From an uncultured Psychrosphaera sp. (GTDB taxonomy: Bacteria; Pseudomonadota; Gammaproteobacteria; Enterobacterales; Alteromonadaceae): a stretch of DNA of 64,000 nucleotides. The position numbers and the translations under genes were made by a program. Shown here piece after piece: positions 1 to 9,982 of the stretch. Numbering within the stretch: position 1 is the stretch's first letter; each line of letters begins with the position of its first letter. Below the pieces are notes generated by a model. It was given only the letters and a program-made list of their open reading frames with translations, made no database searches and had not been told where the DNA came from. Where the stretch lies: NCBI RefSeq assembly GCF_947500655.1, contig NZ_CANMSK010000005.1, forward strand, positions 1 through 64,000. The letters are read 5' to 3'.

Positions 1-60
1 CAATCTCAAACGGCCTACTTAACTTTGTCTTTCTGCTGTTTGATGTCTTCCTGACAACGT

Positions 61-95
61 GGGGCGCATTATAGGGATCTTTTAAACCCGCGCAA
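61..95 (-). promoter_or_regulatory. rRNA-type (rrn P1-like) promoter, transcribing leftward
   Basis: On the minus strand there is a -35 TTGCGC (90..95), a 16-bp spacer and a -10 TATAAT (68..73), followed by the discriminator GCGCCCC (61..67). An AT-rich stretch lies upstream of the -35 like an UP element. A 16-bp spacer with a GCGCC discriminator is the classic layout of stringently controlled rrn P1 promoters. The rRNA genes themselves would lie left of the window, so their identity is inferred; a tRNA or other growth-rate-controlled operon is possible. Confidence 0.6.
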
Positions 96-103
96 GATCT
101 TTT

Positions 104-650
104 TTAACATTTATGTTTGTTTGGTCAAATACCAGACAACTTGTATAAAAAACAATAGAATCAATAGTTAATTGGAGTATATCTGTACAATTAAATTGAT
201 TTAAATACGCTTATTACTATAGATATATGGCTATTGACTCTAATACTTGTGCTTAATTTTATTAAAGAATTTACCATATATATGTAATTAAATAGGGTTA
301 TGTTACATATTTGCTAATGTAGATATTTATCTTTGTTAATTAAAGCCAAACAGTATTGCTTAATTATCTAAAATCCCACTCTGTGTTATTTATTAAAAAG
401 AGTGATTTTTGTCTCGATATATTATTCCACGATTGATAGATATATTTAGGGGGATCTACAAAACAAACTTTACATCAAAAATTTTCACAGATAAGTAAAG
501 CTAATTACTATTTTTAACTTAAAAATCCAATAATAACCTTCAACAGTAAACTATCTAAAAGCTGAATAGTCACAAATAAATTATAAAACGGAAATTGGAC
601 TATATAAGCAGTTAAAATATTAATAGCAGGGATAGGAAATGTAATTAATT
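104..650. other. AT-rich intergenic stretch without a supported gene
   Basis: Very AT-rich DNA between the rRNA-type promoter and the end of the alpha operon. I see no open reading frame with a ribosome binding site and no RNA gene I recognise. It may include upstream activating sequence for the rRNA-type promoter. Confidence 0.5.
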
Positions 651-686
651 GATATTGATATTGATATTGATATTGATATTGATATT
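651..686. repeat. Hexanucleotide tandem repeat, six GATATT units
   Basis: Six perfect consecutive copies of GATATT, directly next to the rplQ terminator. Such a tract is prone to slipped-strand length change. No gene overlaps it. Confidence 0.9.
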
Positions 687-707
687 ACGAGGATAAATTT
701 TAGATAC

Positions 708-734
708 AAAAAAGCCGGGCGAACCCGGCTTTTC
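708..734 (-). terminator. Rho-independent terminator of the alpha operon
   Basis: On the minus strand a GCCGGG stem with a TTCG loop closes on CCCGGC and is followed by a run of six T. It sits directly after the rplQ stop codon, so it ends the rpsM-rplQ transcript. The opposite strand also has a T-rich end. Confidence 0.9.
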
Positions 735-735
735 T

Positions 736-1137
736 TTACTCTTCAGTAGCTTCCACTACTTCAGCATCTGCATCAACTTCTGGTCTTTCAACCAGTTCAA
801 TGTATGCCATTGGTGCTTTATCACCAGTACGGTAGCCGCACTTAATGATACGTGTATATCCACCAGGGCGTTCATTGTAACGTTGACCTAATTCGCTAAA
901 TAACTTACCAACTACTTCTGCGTCTCTTGTACGAGCAAACGCTAAGCGGCGGTTAGCTACGCTGTCTTGTTTAGCCATTGTGATCAATGGTTCAACAACA
1001 CGACGTAATTCTTTAGCTTTAGGCAAAGTTGTCTTGATGATTTCATGCTTCACCAATGAACCCGCCATATTACGGAACATCGCTTGACGATGACTGCTGT
1101 TGCGGTTTAATTGACGACCACTCTTACGATGGCGCAT
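736..1137 (-). CDS. rplQ: 50S ribosomal protein L17
   Basis: Ribosomal protein L17 of the large subunit, located near the polypeptide exit tunnel. The 133-residue product starts [12 protein letters not shown], the typical L17 N-terminus, and carries an acidic C-terminal tail (about residues 121-133) that makes it slightly longer than the E. coli protein. It is the last gene of the alpha operon, 43 nt after rpoA, and is followed at once by a strong terminator. Nothing unusual apart from the tail. Confidence 0.97.
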   Translation of the reverse strand: MRHRKSGRQLNRNSSHRQAMFRNMAGSLVKHEIIKTTLPKAKELRRVVEPLITMAKQDSVANRRLAFARTRDAEVVGKLFSELGQRYNERPGGYTRIIKCGYRTGDKAPMAYIELVERPEVDADAEVVEATEE

Positions 1138-1180
1138 GAGCTTTTCCTTCTAACTAATTCGTTTATAACCGTAATTTGGT

Positions 1181-2173
1181 TTAGTCGTTTTCTAACAGAC
1201 TAGCTGGCGGCCAATTTTCTAGGCGCATACCTAGTGACAACCCGCGAGACGCCAAGACGTCTTTTATTTCTGTTAGAGACTTCTTACCAAGGTTAGGTGT
1301 TTTAAGTAACTCAACCTCAGTACGTTGTACCAAATCGCCGATGTATTGTACTTGTTCAGCTTTCAAACAGTTAGCTGAACGAACAGTCAACTCTAGATCG
1401 TCCACAGGACGTAATAGAATTGGATCAAATTCTGGTTTCTCTTCTTCTTGCTGAACTTCAGTTACGTCACGTAAATCTACGAACGCATCTAATTGCTCGG
1501 CTAAAATAGTAGATGAACGACGGATTGCCTCTTCAGGATCCAATGTGCCATTCGTTTCCATATCAATGATCAATTTGTCTAAATCAGTACGTTGTTCTAC
1601 ACGAGCACTTTCAACATTGTAAGCTATACGCTCAACAGGGCTGAATGATGCGTCAAGTAAAAGACGACCAATTGGACGATCCTCGTCGTCAGAGGACACA
1701 CGCGCAGATGCAGGAACATAGCCACGGCCACGCTGCACTGTTACACGCATTGATATTTCAGAGTTTGCACTCGTCAAATTACAAATAACGTGCTCAGGGT
1801 TGATGATTTCTACATCACCATCGTGCTGAAAATCAGCAGCTGTAACAGGGCCACTACCAGACTTAGTTAAAGTTAAGATAACTTCGTCTTTCCCTTCTAC
1901 GCTTACTGCTAAACCTTTAAGGTTTAGCAAGATTTCAATCACATCTTCCTGCACGCCTTCTTTGGCACTGTATTCGTGCTGAACACCGTCGATTTCTACT
2001 TCGGTCACTGCACAACCAGGCATAGAAGACAACAAAATTCTGCGCAACGCATTACCTAAAGTGTGACCAAATCCACGTTCTAGTGGTTCTAATGTTACTT
2101 TAGCGCGAGTTGGACTCACCTGTTCTATATCTACAAGCCTTGGCTTAAGGAATTCAGTTACAGACCCCTGCAT
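1181..2173 (-). CDS. rpoA: DNA-directed RNA polymerase subunit alpha
   Basis: Alpha subunit of RNA polymerase. The N-terminal domain (about residues 1-235) dimerises and seeds beta/beta-prime assembly. The C-terminal domain (about 250-330) binds UP elements and activators; the [10 protein letters not shown] segment holds the arginine equivalent to E. coli R265, and the helix-hairpin-helix [11 protein letters not shown] is intact. Length is 330 residues against 329 in E. coli. It lies between rpsD and rplQ, as usual, so polymerase and ribosome synthesis are coupled. Confidence 0.98.
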   Translation of the reverse strand: MQGSVTEFLKPRLVDIEQVSPTRAKVTLEPLERGFGHTLGNALRRILLSSMPGCAVTEVEIDGVQHEYSAKEGVQEDVIEILLNLKGLAVSVEGKDEVILTLTKSGSGPVTAADFQHDGDVEIINPEHVICNLTSANSEISMRVTVQRGRGYVPASARVSSDDEDRPIGRLLLDASFSPVERIAYNVESARVEQRTDLDKLIIDMETNGTLDPEEAIRRSSTILAEQLDAFVDLRDVTEVQQEEEKPEFDPILLRPVDDLELTVRSANCLKAEQVQYIGDLVQRTEVELLKTPNLGKKSLTEIKDVLASRGLSLGMRLENWPPASLLEND

Positions 2174-2197
2174 TATATATCCTCTTATGTTTCAACT

Positions 2198-2818
2198 TTA
2201 CTTAGAGTAAAGTTCAACAATTAACTGTTCATTAATCTCTGCAGATAAATCAGTACGTTCTGGGTTTGATTTATAAACACCAGTCATAGCTTTATTATCT
2301 ACTTCAATCCAAGTCGGTTTTTCACGTTGTTCAGCTAACTCAAGAGCTGCAGCGATACGATCTTGTTTCTTCGATTTTTCACGAATAGCAATCACGTCTT
2401 CAGCAGACACTTTGTAGGAAGGAACGTTCACTACGACACCGTTAACTACAATTGCTTTGTGGCTAACTAGTTGACGAGCTTCAGCACGGGTAGTTGCATA
2501 ACCCATGCGATAAACAACGTTATCTAAACGGCTTTCTAAAAGTTGTAATAGGTTTTCACCAGTATTACCTTTTATACGAGCCGCTTGTTTATAGTAGTTA
2601 CGGAATTGTTTTTCTAAAATACCGTAAATACGACGTACTTTTTGTTTTTCACGTAACTGCAAACCGTAGTCAGACAAACGAGCTTTGCGAGCTCCATGTT
2701 GACCTGGTGCAGTATCGATTTTACATTTAGATTCTATAGCACGTACGCCACTTTTAAGGAACAAATCTGTTCCTTCGCGACGACTAAGCTTTAGCTTTGG
2801 ACCCAAATATCTAGCCAT
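2198..2818 (-). CDS. rpsD: 30S ribosomal protein S4
   Basis: Primary 16S rRNA-binding protein S4, also the known translational repressor of the alpha operon in enterobacteria. The 206-residue product starts [20 protein letters not shown] and has the S4 RNA-binding domain at about residues 96-160 ([13 protein letters not shown], then [13 protein letters not shown]). It lacks the four-cysteine zinc motif found in some bacterial S4 paralogues. It sits between rpsK and rpoA. Confidence 0.98.
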   Translation of the reverse strand: MARYLGPKLKLSRREGTDLFLKSGVRAIESKCKIDTAPGQHGARKARLSDYGLQLREKQKVRRIYGILEKQFRNYYKQAARIKGNTGENLLQLLESRLDNVVYRMGYATTRAEARQLVSHKAIVVNGVVVNVPSYKVSAEDVIAIREKSKKQDRIAAALELAEQREKPTWIEVDNKAMTGVYKSNPERTDLSAEINEQLIVELYSK

Positions 2819-2840
2819 GTTCTTTCTCCACTAACAGTCG

Positions 2841-3230
2841 TTATACACGACGTTTTTTAGGCGGACGACAACCGTTATGAGGAATAGGAGTTACGTCAGT
2901 AATGTTAGTAATCTTGAAACCTACGCCATTTAATGCGCGGATTGCAGATTCACGACCAGGGCCAGGGCCCTTTACGAAAACTTCAATATTCTTCAAACCG
3001 TACTCTTTTGCTGCTTCGCCTGCGCGTTCAGCAGCTACTTGTGCAGCGAATGGTGTAGATTTACGTGAACCACGGAAACCTGAACCACCTGCCGTAGCCC
3101 AAGACAACGCATTGCCTTGACGGTCGGTTAATGTAACGATTGTGTTGTTGAAAGATGCATGTATATGAGCCATACCATCAGCAACCTGCTTTTTTACCTT
3201 TTTACGTGAACGAGTTGGAGCTTTTGCCAT
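2841..3230 (-). CDS. rpsK: 30S ribosomal protein S11
   Basis: S11 of the small-subunit platform, contacting the mRNA-tRNA region in the E site. The 129-residue protein has the usual signatures, including [18 protein letters not shown] near the N-terminus and the basic C-terminus [11 protein letters not shown]. Length equals the E. coli protein. It is second in the alpha operon, 17 nt downstream of rpsM. Confidence 0.98.
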   Translation of the reverse strand: MAKAPTRSRKKVKKQVADGMAHIHASFNNTIVTLTDRQGNALSWATAGGSGFRGSRKSTPFAAQVAAERAGEAAKEYGLKNIEVFVKGPGPGRESAIRALNGVGFKITNITDVTPIPHNGCRPPKKRRV

Positions 3231-3247
3231 TTCTTGCTACCTCCGCC

Positions 3248-3604
3248 TTATTTTGAAATAGGTTTACGTGGACCTTTACGGGTACGCGCATTAGTTTTAG
3301 TGCGCTGACCGCGTAAAGGAAGACTGCGACGATGGCGTATGCCACGAAAACAACCTAGATCCATTAAACGCTTAATATTCAATGTTACTTCACGGCGAAG
3401 ATCACCCTCTACGGTGTACTTGCCAACTTCTTCACGTAATTTATCCAAATCTTGTTCAGATAAAGTTCCGATTTTCGTATCTTCTGCGATACCGGTTGCT
3501 ACACAAATAGCTTGTGAGCGTGTTTTACCGATGCCGTAAATCGCTGTAAGTGCGATTACAGAATGTTTACGATCGGAAATGTTAATGCCAGCGATACGGG
3601 CCAC
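3248..3604 (-). CDS. rpsM: 30S ribosomal protein S13
   Basis: S13 of the 30S head, contacting P-site tRNA and forming the B1 bridges. I choose the GTG at 3604: it lies 8 nt after a GGAG ribosome binding site and gives [10 protein letters not shown], the canonical 118-residue S13. An upstream in-frame GTG (3610) is only 2 nt from that site and would add two residues. The helix-two-turn-helix ([12 protein letters not shown]) and basic C-terminus ([15 protein letters not shown]) are present. First gene of the alpha operon. Confidence 0.97.
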   Translation of the reverse strand: MARIAGINISDRKHSVIALTAIYGIGKTRSQAICVATGIAEDTKIGTLSEQDLDKLREEVGKYTVEGDLRREVTLNIKRLMDLGCFRGIRHRRSLPLRGQRTKTNARTRKGPRKPISK

Positions 3605-3716
3605 TAACACATCTCCTATAGTTATGGGTCAGTCGAAAAGCCCGTTAGGATACTCGACCTCTGACCGATTGTAAATAAGGGCGAGATATATTCTCGCCCA
3701 TCAAGTTTATGTCGTA
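3605..3716 (-). promoter_or_regulatory. spc/alpha junction: hairpins and putative S4 translational operator
   Basis: The 112-nt rpmJ-rpsM spacer holds two inverted repeats. Perfect 8-bp arms GGGCGAGA/TCTCGCCC at 3679..3686 and 3692..3699 lie just after rpmJ. A longer imperfect pairing, GGTCAG (3627..3632) with CTGACC (3659..3664) plus AGTCGA/TCGACC, lies just before the rpsM ribosome binding site. In E. coli the leader at this position folds into the pseudoknot bound by S4. The function here is inferred from position. Confidence 0.45.
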
Positions 3717-3830
3717 TTAACCCTGACGCTGTTTATGCTTAGGGTCTGTACAAATTACGCGAACAACACCTGAACGCTTAATTACTTTACAGTTACGACA
3801 AATCTTCTTAACGGAAGCACGTACTTTCAT
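3717..3830 (-). CDS. rpmJ: 50S ribosomal protein L36
   Basis: L36, the smallest large-subunit protein. The reading frame gives 37 residues starting [19 protein letters not shown] and ending KHKQRQG. It keeps the zinc-binding set C11, C14, C27 and H32 (CRNC, then ICTDPKH), so this is the zinc-containing C+ form. It lies 18 nt after secY and closes the spc operon, as in E. coli. Confidence 0.95.
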   Translation of the reverse strand: MKVRASVKKICRNCKVIKRSGVVRVICTDPKHKQRQG

Positions 3831-3848
3831 TGCTTATACTCCGCAATT

Positions 3849-5207
3849 TTAGCGGCTATAACCTTTCAGGTTAGCTTTATCTAAAGCGTTTCCTGCTAAG
3901 TTTGCCTTTTTAAGAACAGATTCATACTGATGAGACATCAATAATGTTTGAACCTGAGCCATAAAATCCATGACAACAACAACGATGATTAACAACGATG
4001 TGCCACCAAAATAAAATTGGACGTTCCAAGCTATCATCATAAATTCCGGTACAAGACAAACAAATGTTATGTACATAGCACCAGCTAGTGTCAAACGCGT
4101 CATTACTTTATCTACGTATCTCGACGTTTGTTCACCAGGTCTGATACCTGGAATAAATGCACCTGAGCGCTTTAAGTTATCAGCTGTTTCTCTCGGGTTG
4201 AAAACCAACGCCGTATAGAAAAAACAGAAGAATATTATAGCAGCCGCGTACAACATTACGTATAGAGGTTGCCCTGGGGATAAAGTTAAAGACATTTGTT
4301 GCAAGAAATCTGCAACAGGTCCATCACCTGTACCAAACCAAGCTGCTATTGTACTTGGAAACATGATAATACTACCAGCAAAAATTGGAGGTATTACGCC
4401 AGCCATGTTTACCTTAAGAGGTAAATGTGAGCTTTGTGCTTGAAACACTTGGCGGCCTTGTTGGCGTTTAGCGTAATTAACGACGATTCGACGTTGACCA
4501 CGTTCAACAAAAACAACAAAGTATGTAACCGCAAAAACAACAACTGTAATCAACAATAATAACAATACGTGAAGTTCACCCTGACGAGCTTGCTCCGCTG
4601 TTTGTCCTATTGCCGACGGCAATCCTGCAACGATACCAGTAAATATTAGTATTGAAATACCGTTACCAATACCACGTTCAGTAATTTGTTCGCCTAACCA
4701 CATTAAAAACATGGTACCGGTAACCAAACTAACTACAGCGGTAAAATAAAAACCTGGGCTAGGATCAATAACTAGTCCGGGCATCATACTTGGTAATGAT
4801 GTAGCAACACCAAACGACTGGAATGTCGCTAGTACCAGCGTAAAATAGCGTGTGTATTGACTGATTTTCTTACGACCAGACTCGCCTTCTTTCTTTAGCT
4901 CAGCTAAAGAAGGATGCATAACCGTTAATAACTGCATAATAATAGAGGCTGTTATATACGGCATAATACCCAACGCTAATACTGAAGCACGCTCAAGCGC
5001 ACCACCGGAGAACATATTAAACATTTCTACGATGGTACCCTTTTGCTGCTCGAATAGATCAGCTAGTACTGCGGCGTCAATCCCAGGAATTGGAACAAAT
5101 GAACCCAATCGAAAAACTACGATTGCAATCAATACAAACCATAAGCGTTGTTTCAACTCGGAAAAACCGGTTTGTCCGCTTTGTAAGTCTAATCCTGGTT
5201 TAGCCAT
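3849..5207 (-). CDS. secY: Protein translocase subunit SecY
   Basis: Channel-forming subunit of the SecYEG translocon in the inner membrane. The 452-residue product has ten predicted membrane segments. It starts [22 protein letters not shown] and has the plug region after [12 protein letters not shown]. The cytoplasmic loop around [23 protein letters not shown] binds SecA and the ribosome. It follows rplO by 13 nt in the spc operon and precedes rpmJ, the standard arrangement. Confidence 0.98.
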   Translation of the reverse strand: MAKPGLDLQSGQTGFSELKQRLWFVLIAIVVFRLGSFVPIPGIDAAVLADLFEQQKGTIVEMFNMFSGGALERASVLALGIMPYITASIIMQLLTVMHPSLAELKKEGESGRKKISQYTRYFTLVLATFQSFGVATSLPSMMPGLVIDPSPGFYFTAVVSLVTGTMFLMWLGEQITERGIGNGISILIFTGIVAGLPSAIGQTAEQARQGELHVLLLLLITVVVFAVTYFVVFVERGQRRIVVNYAKRQQGRQVFQAQSSHLPLKVNMAGVIPPIFAGSIIMFPSTIAAWFGTGDGPVADFLQQMSLTLSPGQPLYVMLYAAAIIFFCFFYTALVFNPRETADNLKRSGAFIPGIRPGEQTSRYVDKVMTRLTLAGAMYITFVCLVPEFMMIAWNVQFYFGGTSLLIIVVVVMDFMAQVQTLLMSHQYESVLKKANLAGNALDKANLKGYSR

Positions 5208-5220
5208 AATGTACTTATCC

Positions 5221-5652
5221 TTATTCTACTTTTCCGCCAGCTGCAGTGATAGCTTCTAATGCACCTTTAGTAACACGTAGACCAGCTACAGTTACTGAAC
5301 GTGAAATAGTGCCAGACATTACAACTTTTACGAAAAGTATATCTTTCTTCACTAAACCAGCCGCTTTTAGCGACTCAAGGTTGACTACGTCACCCTCAAT
5401 TTTAGCGATTTCAGACAATGTTACTTCATCAGTTACCAAAGACTTACGAGAAGTGAAACCGAATTTCGGTAGACGACGTTGTAAAGGCATTTGACCGCCT
5501 TCAAAACCTGGTCTTACACTTCCGCCAGTACGAGACTTCTGACCTTTGTGTCCACGACCGGCTGTTTTACCGTTACCAGAACCGATACCGCGACCTACGC
5601 GTTTCTTATCTTTGGTAGAACCTGCCGCTGGAGATAGAGTATTCAAACGCAT
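5221..5652 (-). CDS. rplO: 50S ribosomal protein L15
   Basis: L15, a late-assembling 50S protein. I start it at the ATG at 5652 ([20 protein letters not shown]), giving 143 residues against 144 in E. coli. A further in-frame upstream codon would add five residues without family support. The glycine/arginine-rich N-terminal extension ([19 protein letters not shown]) that penetrates 23S rRNA is intact. It lies 4 nt after rpmD. Confidence 0.97.
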   Translation of the reverse strand: MRLNTLSPAAGSTKDKKRVGRGIGSGNGKTAGRGHKGQKSRTGGSVRPGFEGGQMPLQRRLPKFGFTSRKSLVTDEVTLSEIAKIEGDVVNLESLKAAGLVKKDILFVKVVMSGTISRSVTVAGLRVTKGALEAITAAGGKVE

Positions 5653-5656
5653 CCGA

Positions 5657-5839
5657 TTACCCCTCAACTTTAATCATGTATTGAACTTGGTTTACCATAC
5701 CGCGCACACAAGGAGTGTCTTCTAACTCTACTGTGTGATTGATACGACGTAAGCCCAAGCCACGAAGTGTAGCTTTATGCTTCGGTAAACGACCGATAGA
5801 GCTACGTATTTGTGTTACTTTAATCGTTTTCTTAGCCAT
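5657..5839 (-). CDS. rpmD: 50S ribosomal protein L30
   Basis: Short bacterial L30 of 60 residues ([38 protein letters not shown]), the single ferredoxin-like fold seen in gammaproteobacteria. It sits between rpsE (6 nt upstream) and rplO (4 nt downstream), the normal spc order. The protein ends [10 protein letters not shown]. Confidence 0.96.
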   Translation of the reverse strand: MAKKTIKVTQIRSSIGRLPKHKATLRGLGLRRINHTVELEDTPCVRGMVNQVQYMIKVEG

Positions 5840-5845
5840 GGTTTC

Positions 5846-6346
5846 TTATCCCAAGATTTCGCCAACGTTAAGACCACGTTTAGCAGCTACTTGTGCAGGA
5901 GATTTCATTCCAGCAAGAGCATCTACTGTAGCGCGAACTACGTTGATTGGGTTAGTAGAACCGTAACATTTTGAAAGTACGTTATGTACACCTGCTACTT
6001 CAAGCACGGCACGCATAGCGCCACCGGCAATGATACCTGTACCTTCAGAAGCTGGTTGCATGTAAACTTTTGATCCAGAGTGACGACCCTTAATTGGGTG
6101 TTGCAATGTACCATTAGTTAACTCTACATTTACCATGTTACGACGCGCTTTTTCCATTGCTTTTTGAATAGCAGCTGGAACTTCACGCGCTTTACCATAA
6201 CCAAAACCTACACGGCCGTTTTTGTCACCAACAACAGTTAAAGCAGTGAACGAGAATATACGACCACCCTTAACTACTTTTGATACACGGTTGACCGCGA
6301 TAAGCTTTTCTTCGAATTCTGTTTGTTTTGTATCTACATTAGACAT
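5846..6346 (-). CDS. rpsE: 30S ribosomal protein S5
   Basis: S5 of the small-subunit body, involved in decoding fidelity and mRNA helicase activity at the entry tunnel. The 166-residue product has the double-stranded-RNA-binding-like N-terminal domain (about residues 10-75, with [20 protein letters not shown]) and a C-terminal domain containing [18 protein letters not shown]. Length matches E. coli (167). It lies 9 nt after rplR. Confidence 0.98.
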   Translation of the reverse strand: MSNVDTKQTEFEEKLIAVNRVSKVVKGGRIFSFTALTVVGDKNGRVGFGYGKAREVPAAIQKAMEKARRNMVNVELTNGTLQHPIKGRHSGSKVYMQPASEGTGIIAGGAMRAVLEVAGVHNVLSKCYGSTNPINVVRATVDALAGMKSPAQVAAKRGLNVGEILG

Positions 6347-6355
6347 GAGCTACTC

Positions 6356-6706
6356 CTAGAACTGAAGACCGGCTTCGCGAGCAGCGTCTGCTAACGCTTT
6401 CACACGGCCGTGATATTTAAAACCGCTACGGTCAAATGACACTTTCTCAACGCCATTTTTAACCGCACGTTCTGCAATTGCTTTACCAACAGCAGTCGCT
6501 GCTTCAACGTTACCTGTAGAAGAAACCGTTGTACGGATATCTTTTTCTACAGTAGACGCCGCCGCCAATACTTTACCTTCAGGAGAAATTACCTGAGCGT
6601 AAGCGTGACGTGACGTACGGTGCATTACTAAACGAGTAACACCGTTTTCAATAAACGTTCTGCGAGTGCGTTTGGCACGACGTAAACGAGCTGTTTTTTT
6701 ATCCAT
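6356..6706 (-). CDS. rplR: 50S ribosomal protein L18
   Basis: L18, which binds 5S rRNA together with L5 and L25 in the central protuberance. The 116-residue protein starts [16 protein letters not shown], with the basic N-terminal tail, and ends AREAGLQF, the usual L18 end. It lies 9 nt after rplF in the spc operon. Confidence 0.98.
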   Translation of the reverse strand: MDKKTARLRRAKRTRRTFIENGVTRLVMHRTSRHAYAQVISPEGKVLAAASTVEKDIRTTVSSTGNVEAATAVGKAIAERAVKNGVEKVSFDRSGFKYHGRVKALADAAREAGLQF

Positions 6707-6715
6707 CGTCTTACC

Positions 6716-7249
6716 CTACTTTTTCTTAGCCTCTTTGCGACGAATAATTTCATCACTATAACGTATACCTTTACCTTTATAAGGTTCTGGTTCACGATAA
6801 GCGCGAATATTCGCTGCAACTTGACCAATTAGATGTTTGCTAGCACCCTTAACTACGACTTCCGTCTGAGTAGGTACTTCGATAGTTACGCCAGCTGGCA
6901 CGTCGAAATTCACTGGATGAGAGAAACCTAGTGATAAGTTAAGTACGTTGCCTTTTAAGGCTGCACGATAACCAACACCGTTTAAAACTAGTTTCTTTTC
7001 AAAGCCAGCACTAACACCAACAACCATGTTGTTTATGTTAGCTCGAGCTGTACCCGCTTGAGCCCATGCGTCGGCAAAACCGTCACGTGGAACTGTACGA
7101 ACTACGTTGTCTTCAACGACAACTTCAACAGCAGGGTTAACAATAATAGTTAACTCGCCTACTTTACCTTTAACTTTTACGTCCTGACCATTAACGGCGA
7201 TTTCGACACCGGCAGGAACATTAATAGGTGCTTTTGCTACACGAGACAT
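6716..7249 (-). CDS. rplF: 50S ribosomal protein L6
   Basis: L6 near the sarcin-ricin loop and the GTPase-associated centre. The 177-residue product ([17 protein letters not shown]) consists of two repeated alpha/beta domains (about 1-80 and 82-177). The C-terminal signature [14 protein letters not shown] is complete. It is located between rpsH and rplR, the standard order. Confidence 0.98.
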   Translation of the reverse strand: MSRVAKAPINVPAGVEIAVNGQDVKVKGKVGELTIIVNPAVEVVVEDNVVRTVPRDGFADAWAQAGTARANINNMVVGVSAGFEKKLVLNGVGYRAALKGNVLNLSLGFSHPVNFDVPAGVTIEVPTQTEVVVKGASKHLIGQVAANIRAYREPEPYKGKGIRYSDEIIRRKEAKKK

Positions 7250-7262
7250 TATGACTCTCCTA

Positions 7263-7655
7263 TTAAGCTACGTAGCCGATGATTTCGCCGCCGATACCCG
7301 CTTTACGAGCAGCACGGTCAGTCATCAAACCTTTCGATGTTGATACGATAGCTACACCCAGACCACCCATTACTTTAGGTAGGTCTCCAGTCTTCTTATA
7401 TATACGAAGACCAGGGCGGCTAACGCGTTTAATTGTTTCTATTACTGGATTACCTTCAAAGTATTTCAAAGTAACGTTTAGCTCACGCTTAACATCACCA
7501 GACACTTCATAACCAGTAATAAAACCTTCGCTCTTCAAAAGTTCAGCTAACGCTGTTTTCAACTTTGATGAAGGCATAGTAACGGCAACTTTGTTAGACA
7601 TTTGGCCGTTACGAACGCGGGTGAACATATCCGCGATAGGATCTTGCATGCTCAT
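7263..7655 (-). CDS. rpsH: 30S ribosomal protein S8
   Basis: S8, a primary 16S rRNA binder. In E. coli it also represses spc operon translation by binding an mRNA mimic near rplE; I could not verify such a site here by eye. The 130-residue product starts [18 protein letters not shown] and has the C-terminal RNA-binding signature [20 protein letters not shown]. Length equals E. coli. It lies 20 nt after rpsN. Confidence 0.97.
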   Translation of the reverse strand: MSMQDPIADMFTRVRNGQMSNKVAVTMPSSKLKTALAELLKSEGFITGYEVSGDVKRELNVTLKYFEGNPVIETIKRVSRPGLRIYKKTGDLPKVMGGLGVAIVSTSKGLMTDRAARKAGIGGEIIGYVA

Positions 7656-7675
7656 CTTTCAATACTCCCAGATTC

Positions 7676-7981
7676 TTACCAAGAAGCCTTTTTAAGGCCT
7701 GGAACTTCACCACGCATAGCTGCTTCACGAAGTTTAATACGGCTTAAGCCGAACTTACGTAAAAAACCATGAGGACGACCGGTCACGTTACAACGGTTAC
7801 GTTGACGCGAGGCACTTGAATCACGAGGAAGCTCTTGAAGCTTAAGCACTGCTGCCCAACGATCTTCATCTGACGTGTTAACGTCACTGATAGTAGCCTT
7901 TAATTCGGCACGTTTAGCAGCAAATTTAGCAACTAATTTAGTACGCTTTACATCGCGTGCTTTCATTGATTGTTTAGCCAT
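7676..7981 (-). CDS. rpsN: 30S ribosomal protein S14 (long, zinc-independent form)
   Basis: S14 of the 30S head. It is 101 residues long and starts [16 protein letters not shown]. It has the long form without the CxxC zinc knuckle: only one cysteine is seen, in [12 protein letters not shown], as in E. coli. The C-terminus [18 protein letters not shown] is typical. It lies 11 nt downstream of rplE. Confidence 0.97.
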   Translation of the reverse strand: MAKQSMKARDVKRTKLVAKFAAKRAELKATISDVNTSDEDRWAAVLKLQELPRDSSASRQRNRCNVTGRPHGFLRKFGLSRIKLREAAMRGEVPGLKKASW

Positions 7982-7992
7982 AACTCTACACC

Positions 7993-8532
7993 TTATCCTT
8001 TAAATGGGAAGCCGAAAGCAGCTAACAAAGCATGACCTTCTTCATTTGATTCAGCTGAAGTAGTAATTGTGATATCTAAACCACGAATTTTATCTACTTT
8101 ATCGAAATCAATTTCCGGAAAGATTATTTGCTCACGTACACCCATACTATAGTTACCACGACCATCGAATGATTTCGGGTTTAAACCACGAAAGTCACGT
8201 ACACGAGGTAGTGCAATAGTAATAAGGCGTTCTAAAAAGTCCCACATACGCTCACCGCGTAGAGTTACCTTGGCACCGATCGGGTATCCTTCACGGATTT
8301 TGAAACCAGCAACTGATTTTCTAGCTTTTGTTACTACAGGCTTTTGACCGGCAATTGCTTGCATGTCTCCAGTTGCAGCTTCAAGAACTTTCTTATCAGC
8401 TAGGGCTTCACCCAGACCCATGTTCAGGGTAATTTTCTCAAGTCGAGGGACTTGCATGACAGATGTGTAGCCGAACTGTTTAACTAGTTCAGGCACTACG
8501 CTGTCTTTATATGAATCATGCAGTTTCGCCAT
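7993..8532 (-). CDS. rplE: 50S ribosomal protein L5
   Basis: L5, which binds 5S rRNA and contacts P-site tRNA through the central protuberance. I start it at the ATG at 8532 ([20 protein letters not shown]), preceded by a GGAG site at proper spacing. This gives 179 residues, as in E. coli. An upstream TTG would add four residues without family support. Conserved blocks include [10 protein letters not shown] and [19 protein letters not shown]. Confidence 0.97.
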   Translation of the reverse strand: MAKLHDSYKDSVVPELVKQFGYTSVMQVPRLEKITLNMGLGEALADKKVLEAATGDMQAIAGQKPVVTKARKSVAGFKIREGYPIGAKVTLRGERMWDFLERLITIALPRVRDFRGLNPKSFDGRGNYSMGVREQIIFPEIDFDKVDKIRGLDITITTSAESNEEGHALLAAFGFPFKG

Positions 8533-8546
8533 CGTATACTCCAAGA

Positions 8547-8861
8547 TTAGATAGTTTTGCCATTAGATTTGAAGAAACGAATTTTATTTCCGTCTTCAAA
8601 TTTAAATCCAACACGGTCTGCTTTCCCAGTTTCTGGGTTAACAACCGCAACATTTGATACGTTGATAGACGCTTCTTTCTCAATAATTCCACCAGGCTGC
8701 TGTAACTGAGGTACAGGCTTAGTGTGCTTCTTGATCAGATTGATCCCTTCAACGATTACTCGTTCAGTACCAGCGATAACTTTCAAAACTTTACCAGTTT
8801 TTCCTTTATCTTTGCCAGCAATAACGATGACTTCATCATCACGACGAATTTTGCTTGCCAT
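8547..8861 (-). CDS. rplX: 50S ribosomal protein L24
   Basis: L24, an early assembly initiator of the 50S subunit. The 104-residue product has the KOW motif near its N-terminus ([19 protein letters not shown]) and the signature [12 protein letters not shown]. Length equals E. coli. It is second in the spc operon, 10 nt after rplN. Confidence 0.97.
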   Translation of the reverse strand: MASKIRRDDEVIVIAGKDKGKTGKVLKVIAGTERVIVEGINLIKKHTKPVPQLQQPGGIIEKEASINVSNVAVVNPETGKADRVGFKFEDGNKIRFFKSNGKTI

Positions 8862-8871
8862 GTTTAGCTCC

Positions 8872-9240
8872 TTAAATTACTTCAGGTGCCAAGGACACGA
8901 TTTTCATAAACTTGTCATTACGTAATTCACGTGTAACAGGTCCAAAAATACGAGTACCAATTGGCTGCAAGTTGGCGTTCAATATAACAGCTGCATTACT
9001 ATCGAAACGGATGGATTGACCATCTGAACGACGTACAGGTGCTTTAGTGCGAACTACCACCGCGTTAAGAACATCACCTTTTTTAACTTTACCGCGAGGA
9101 ATTGCTTCCTTAACAGTAACTTTAATGATGTCGCCTACACGGGCGTAACGTCGGTGAGAGCCACCTAGAACCTTAATACACTGTACGCGACGTGCACCGC
9201 TGTTGTCAGCCACATCAAGCGTAGTTTGCATTTGGATCAT
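8872..9240 (-). CDS. rplN: 50S ribosomal protein L14
   Basis: L14, at the intersubunit face where it contacts 16S rRNA helix 44. The 122-residue protein starts [19 protein letters not shown]. It opens the spc operon about 90 nt downstream of a good promoter and about 240 nt past the S10-operon terminator, so here, as in E. coli, spc appears to be separately transcribed. Confidence 0.98.
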   Translation of the reverse strand: MIQMQTTLDVADNSGARRVQCIKVLGGSHRRYARVGDIIKVTVKEAIPRGKVKKGDVLNAVVVRTKAPVRRSDGQSIRFDSNAAVILNANLQPIGTRIFGPVTRELRNDKFMKIVSLAPEVI

Positions 9241-9335
9241 GTTTAGTGCTCCACTATTAATTTACTTTTACTGCCCTTTCGGACAAAGCTTACCTTCAAA
9301 CCCCTTTACGAGGTTACCCTCAAAAAGGGCGCGCA

Positions 9336-9364
9336 AGTGTAACTGAACACCTAAACAAATTCAA
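9336..9364 (-). promoter_or_regulatory. Predicted spc operon promoter
   Basis: On the minus strand there is a -35 TTGAAT (9359..9364), a 17-bp spacer and a -10 TACACT (9336..9341), followed by a GC-rich discriminator TGCGCGCC like other stringently regulated promoters. It lies upstream of rplN. A 13-bp perfect inverted repeat (9352..9364 with 9373..9385) overlaps the -35 element and could be an operator. Read from sequence only. Confidence 0.65.
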
Positions 9365-9480
9365 CCAATGATTTGAATTTGTTTAAGATCTGTTCACATA
9401 CGCTTAGAAATATAAACCATGACCTCAATGCAAAGAAGTAAGGGTTAAAATACAGGTTAAGTATCACTCTGTATCTGTAT

Positions 9481-9508
9481 AAAAAAACCGGAGCCTAAGC
9501 TCCGGTTT
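9481..9508 (-). terminator. Rho-independent terminator of the S10 operon
   Basis: Stem AAAACCGGAGC pairs with GCTCCGGTTTT around a short loop, followed on the minus strand by seven T. It lies 25 nt after the rpsQ stop codon and separates the S10 operon from the spc promoter. Confidence 0.92.
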
Positions 9509-9533
9509 TCATTACAAAAGTTCTTTAATTAGA

Positions 9534-9788
9534 TTAAAGAGCTTTTGCTTTTTCTATTACGTCTACTAACGTCCAAGATTTATTCTTAGACAGTGGACGA
9601 CATTCACGGATAGTTACCGTGTCGCCAGTTCCACATTGGTTAGTTTCGTCGTGTGCGTGCATCTTAGTTGTACGCTTAACGAATTTTCCGTAAATAGGGT
9701 GTTTTACCTTGCGTTCAATAGCAACAACAATAGACTTGTCCATTTTATCGCTAACTACGCGGCCTTGTAATGTACGAATTTCGCTCAT
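9534..9788 (-). CDS. rpsQ: 30S ribosomal protein S17
   Basis: S17, an OB-fold primary binder of 16S rRNA. The 84-residue product ([20 protein letters not shown]) has the signature [18 protein letters not shown]. It overlaps the rpmC stop by one base, indicating translational coupling, and is the last gene of the S10 operon before the terminator. Confidence 0.97.
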   Translation of the reverse strand: MSEIRTLQGRVVSDKMDKSIVVAIERKVKHPIYGKFVKRTTKMHAHDETNQCGTGDTVTIRECRPLSKNKSWTLVDVIEKAKAL

Positions 9789-9982
9789 TACGCACCTACC
9801 TTAGTTTGTGCAATTACTGTTTTAACACGCGCAATGTTGCGACGTACTATTCTCAGTAAATGTGATTGAGCTAGTTGACCCGAAGCATGTTGCATGCGCA
9901 AGTTAAATTGCTCACGTAACAAACTTAGTAGTTCAGCATTTAGCTCTTCTACAGATTTATCTTTAAGTTCGCTAGCTTTCAT
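9788..9982 (-). CDS. rpmC: 50S ribosomal protein L29
   Basis: L29, a helical-hairpin protein at the exit tunnel that helps dock trigger factor and SRP. The 64-residue product ([19 protein letters not shown]) carries the conserved segment [16 protein letters not shown]. It overlaps both rplP and rpsQ by one base, giving a tightly coupled trio. Confidence 0.97.
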   Translation of the reverse strand: MKASELKDKSVEELNAELLSLLREQFNLRMQHASGQLAQSHLLRIVRRNIARVKTVIAQTKVGA

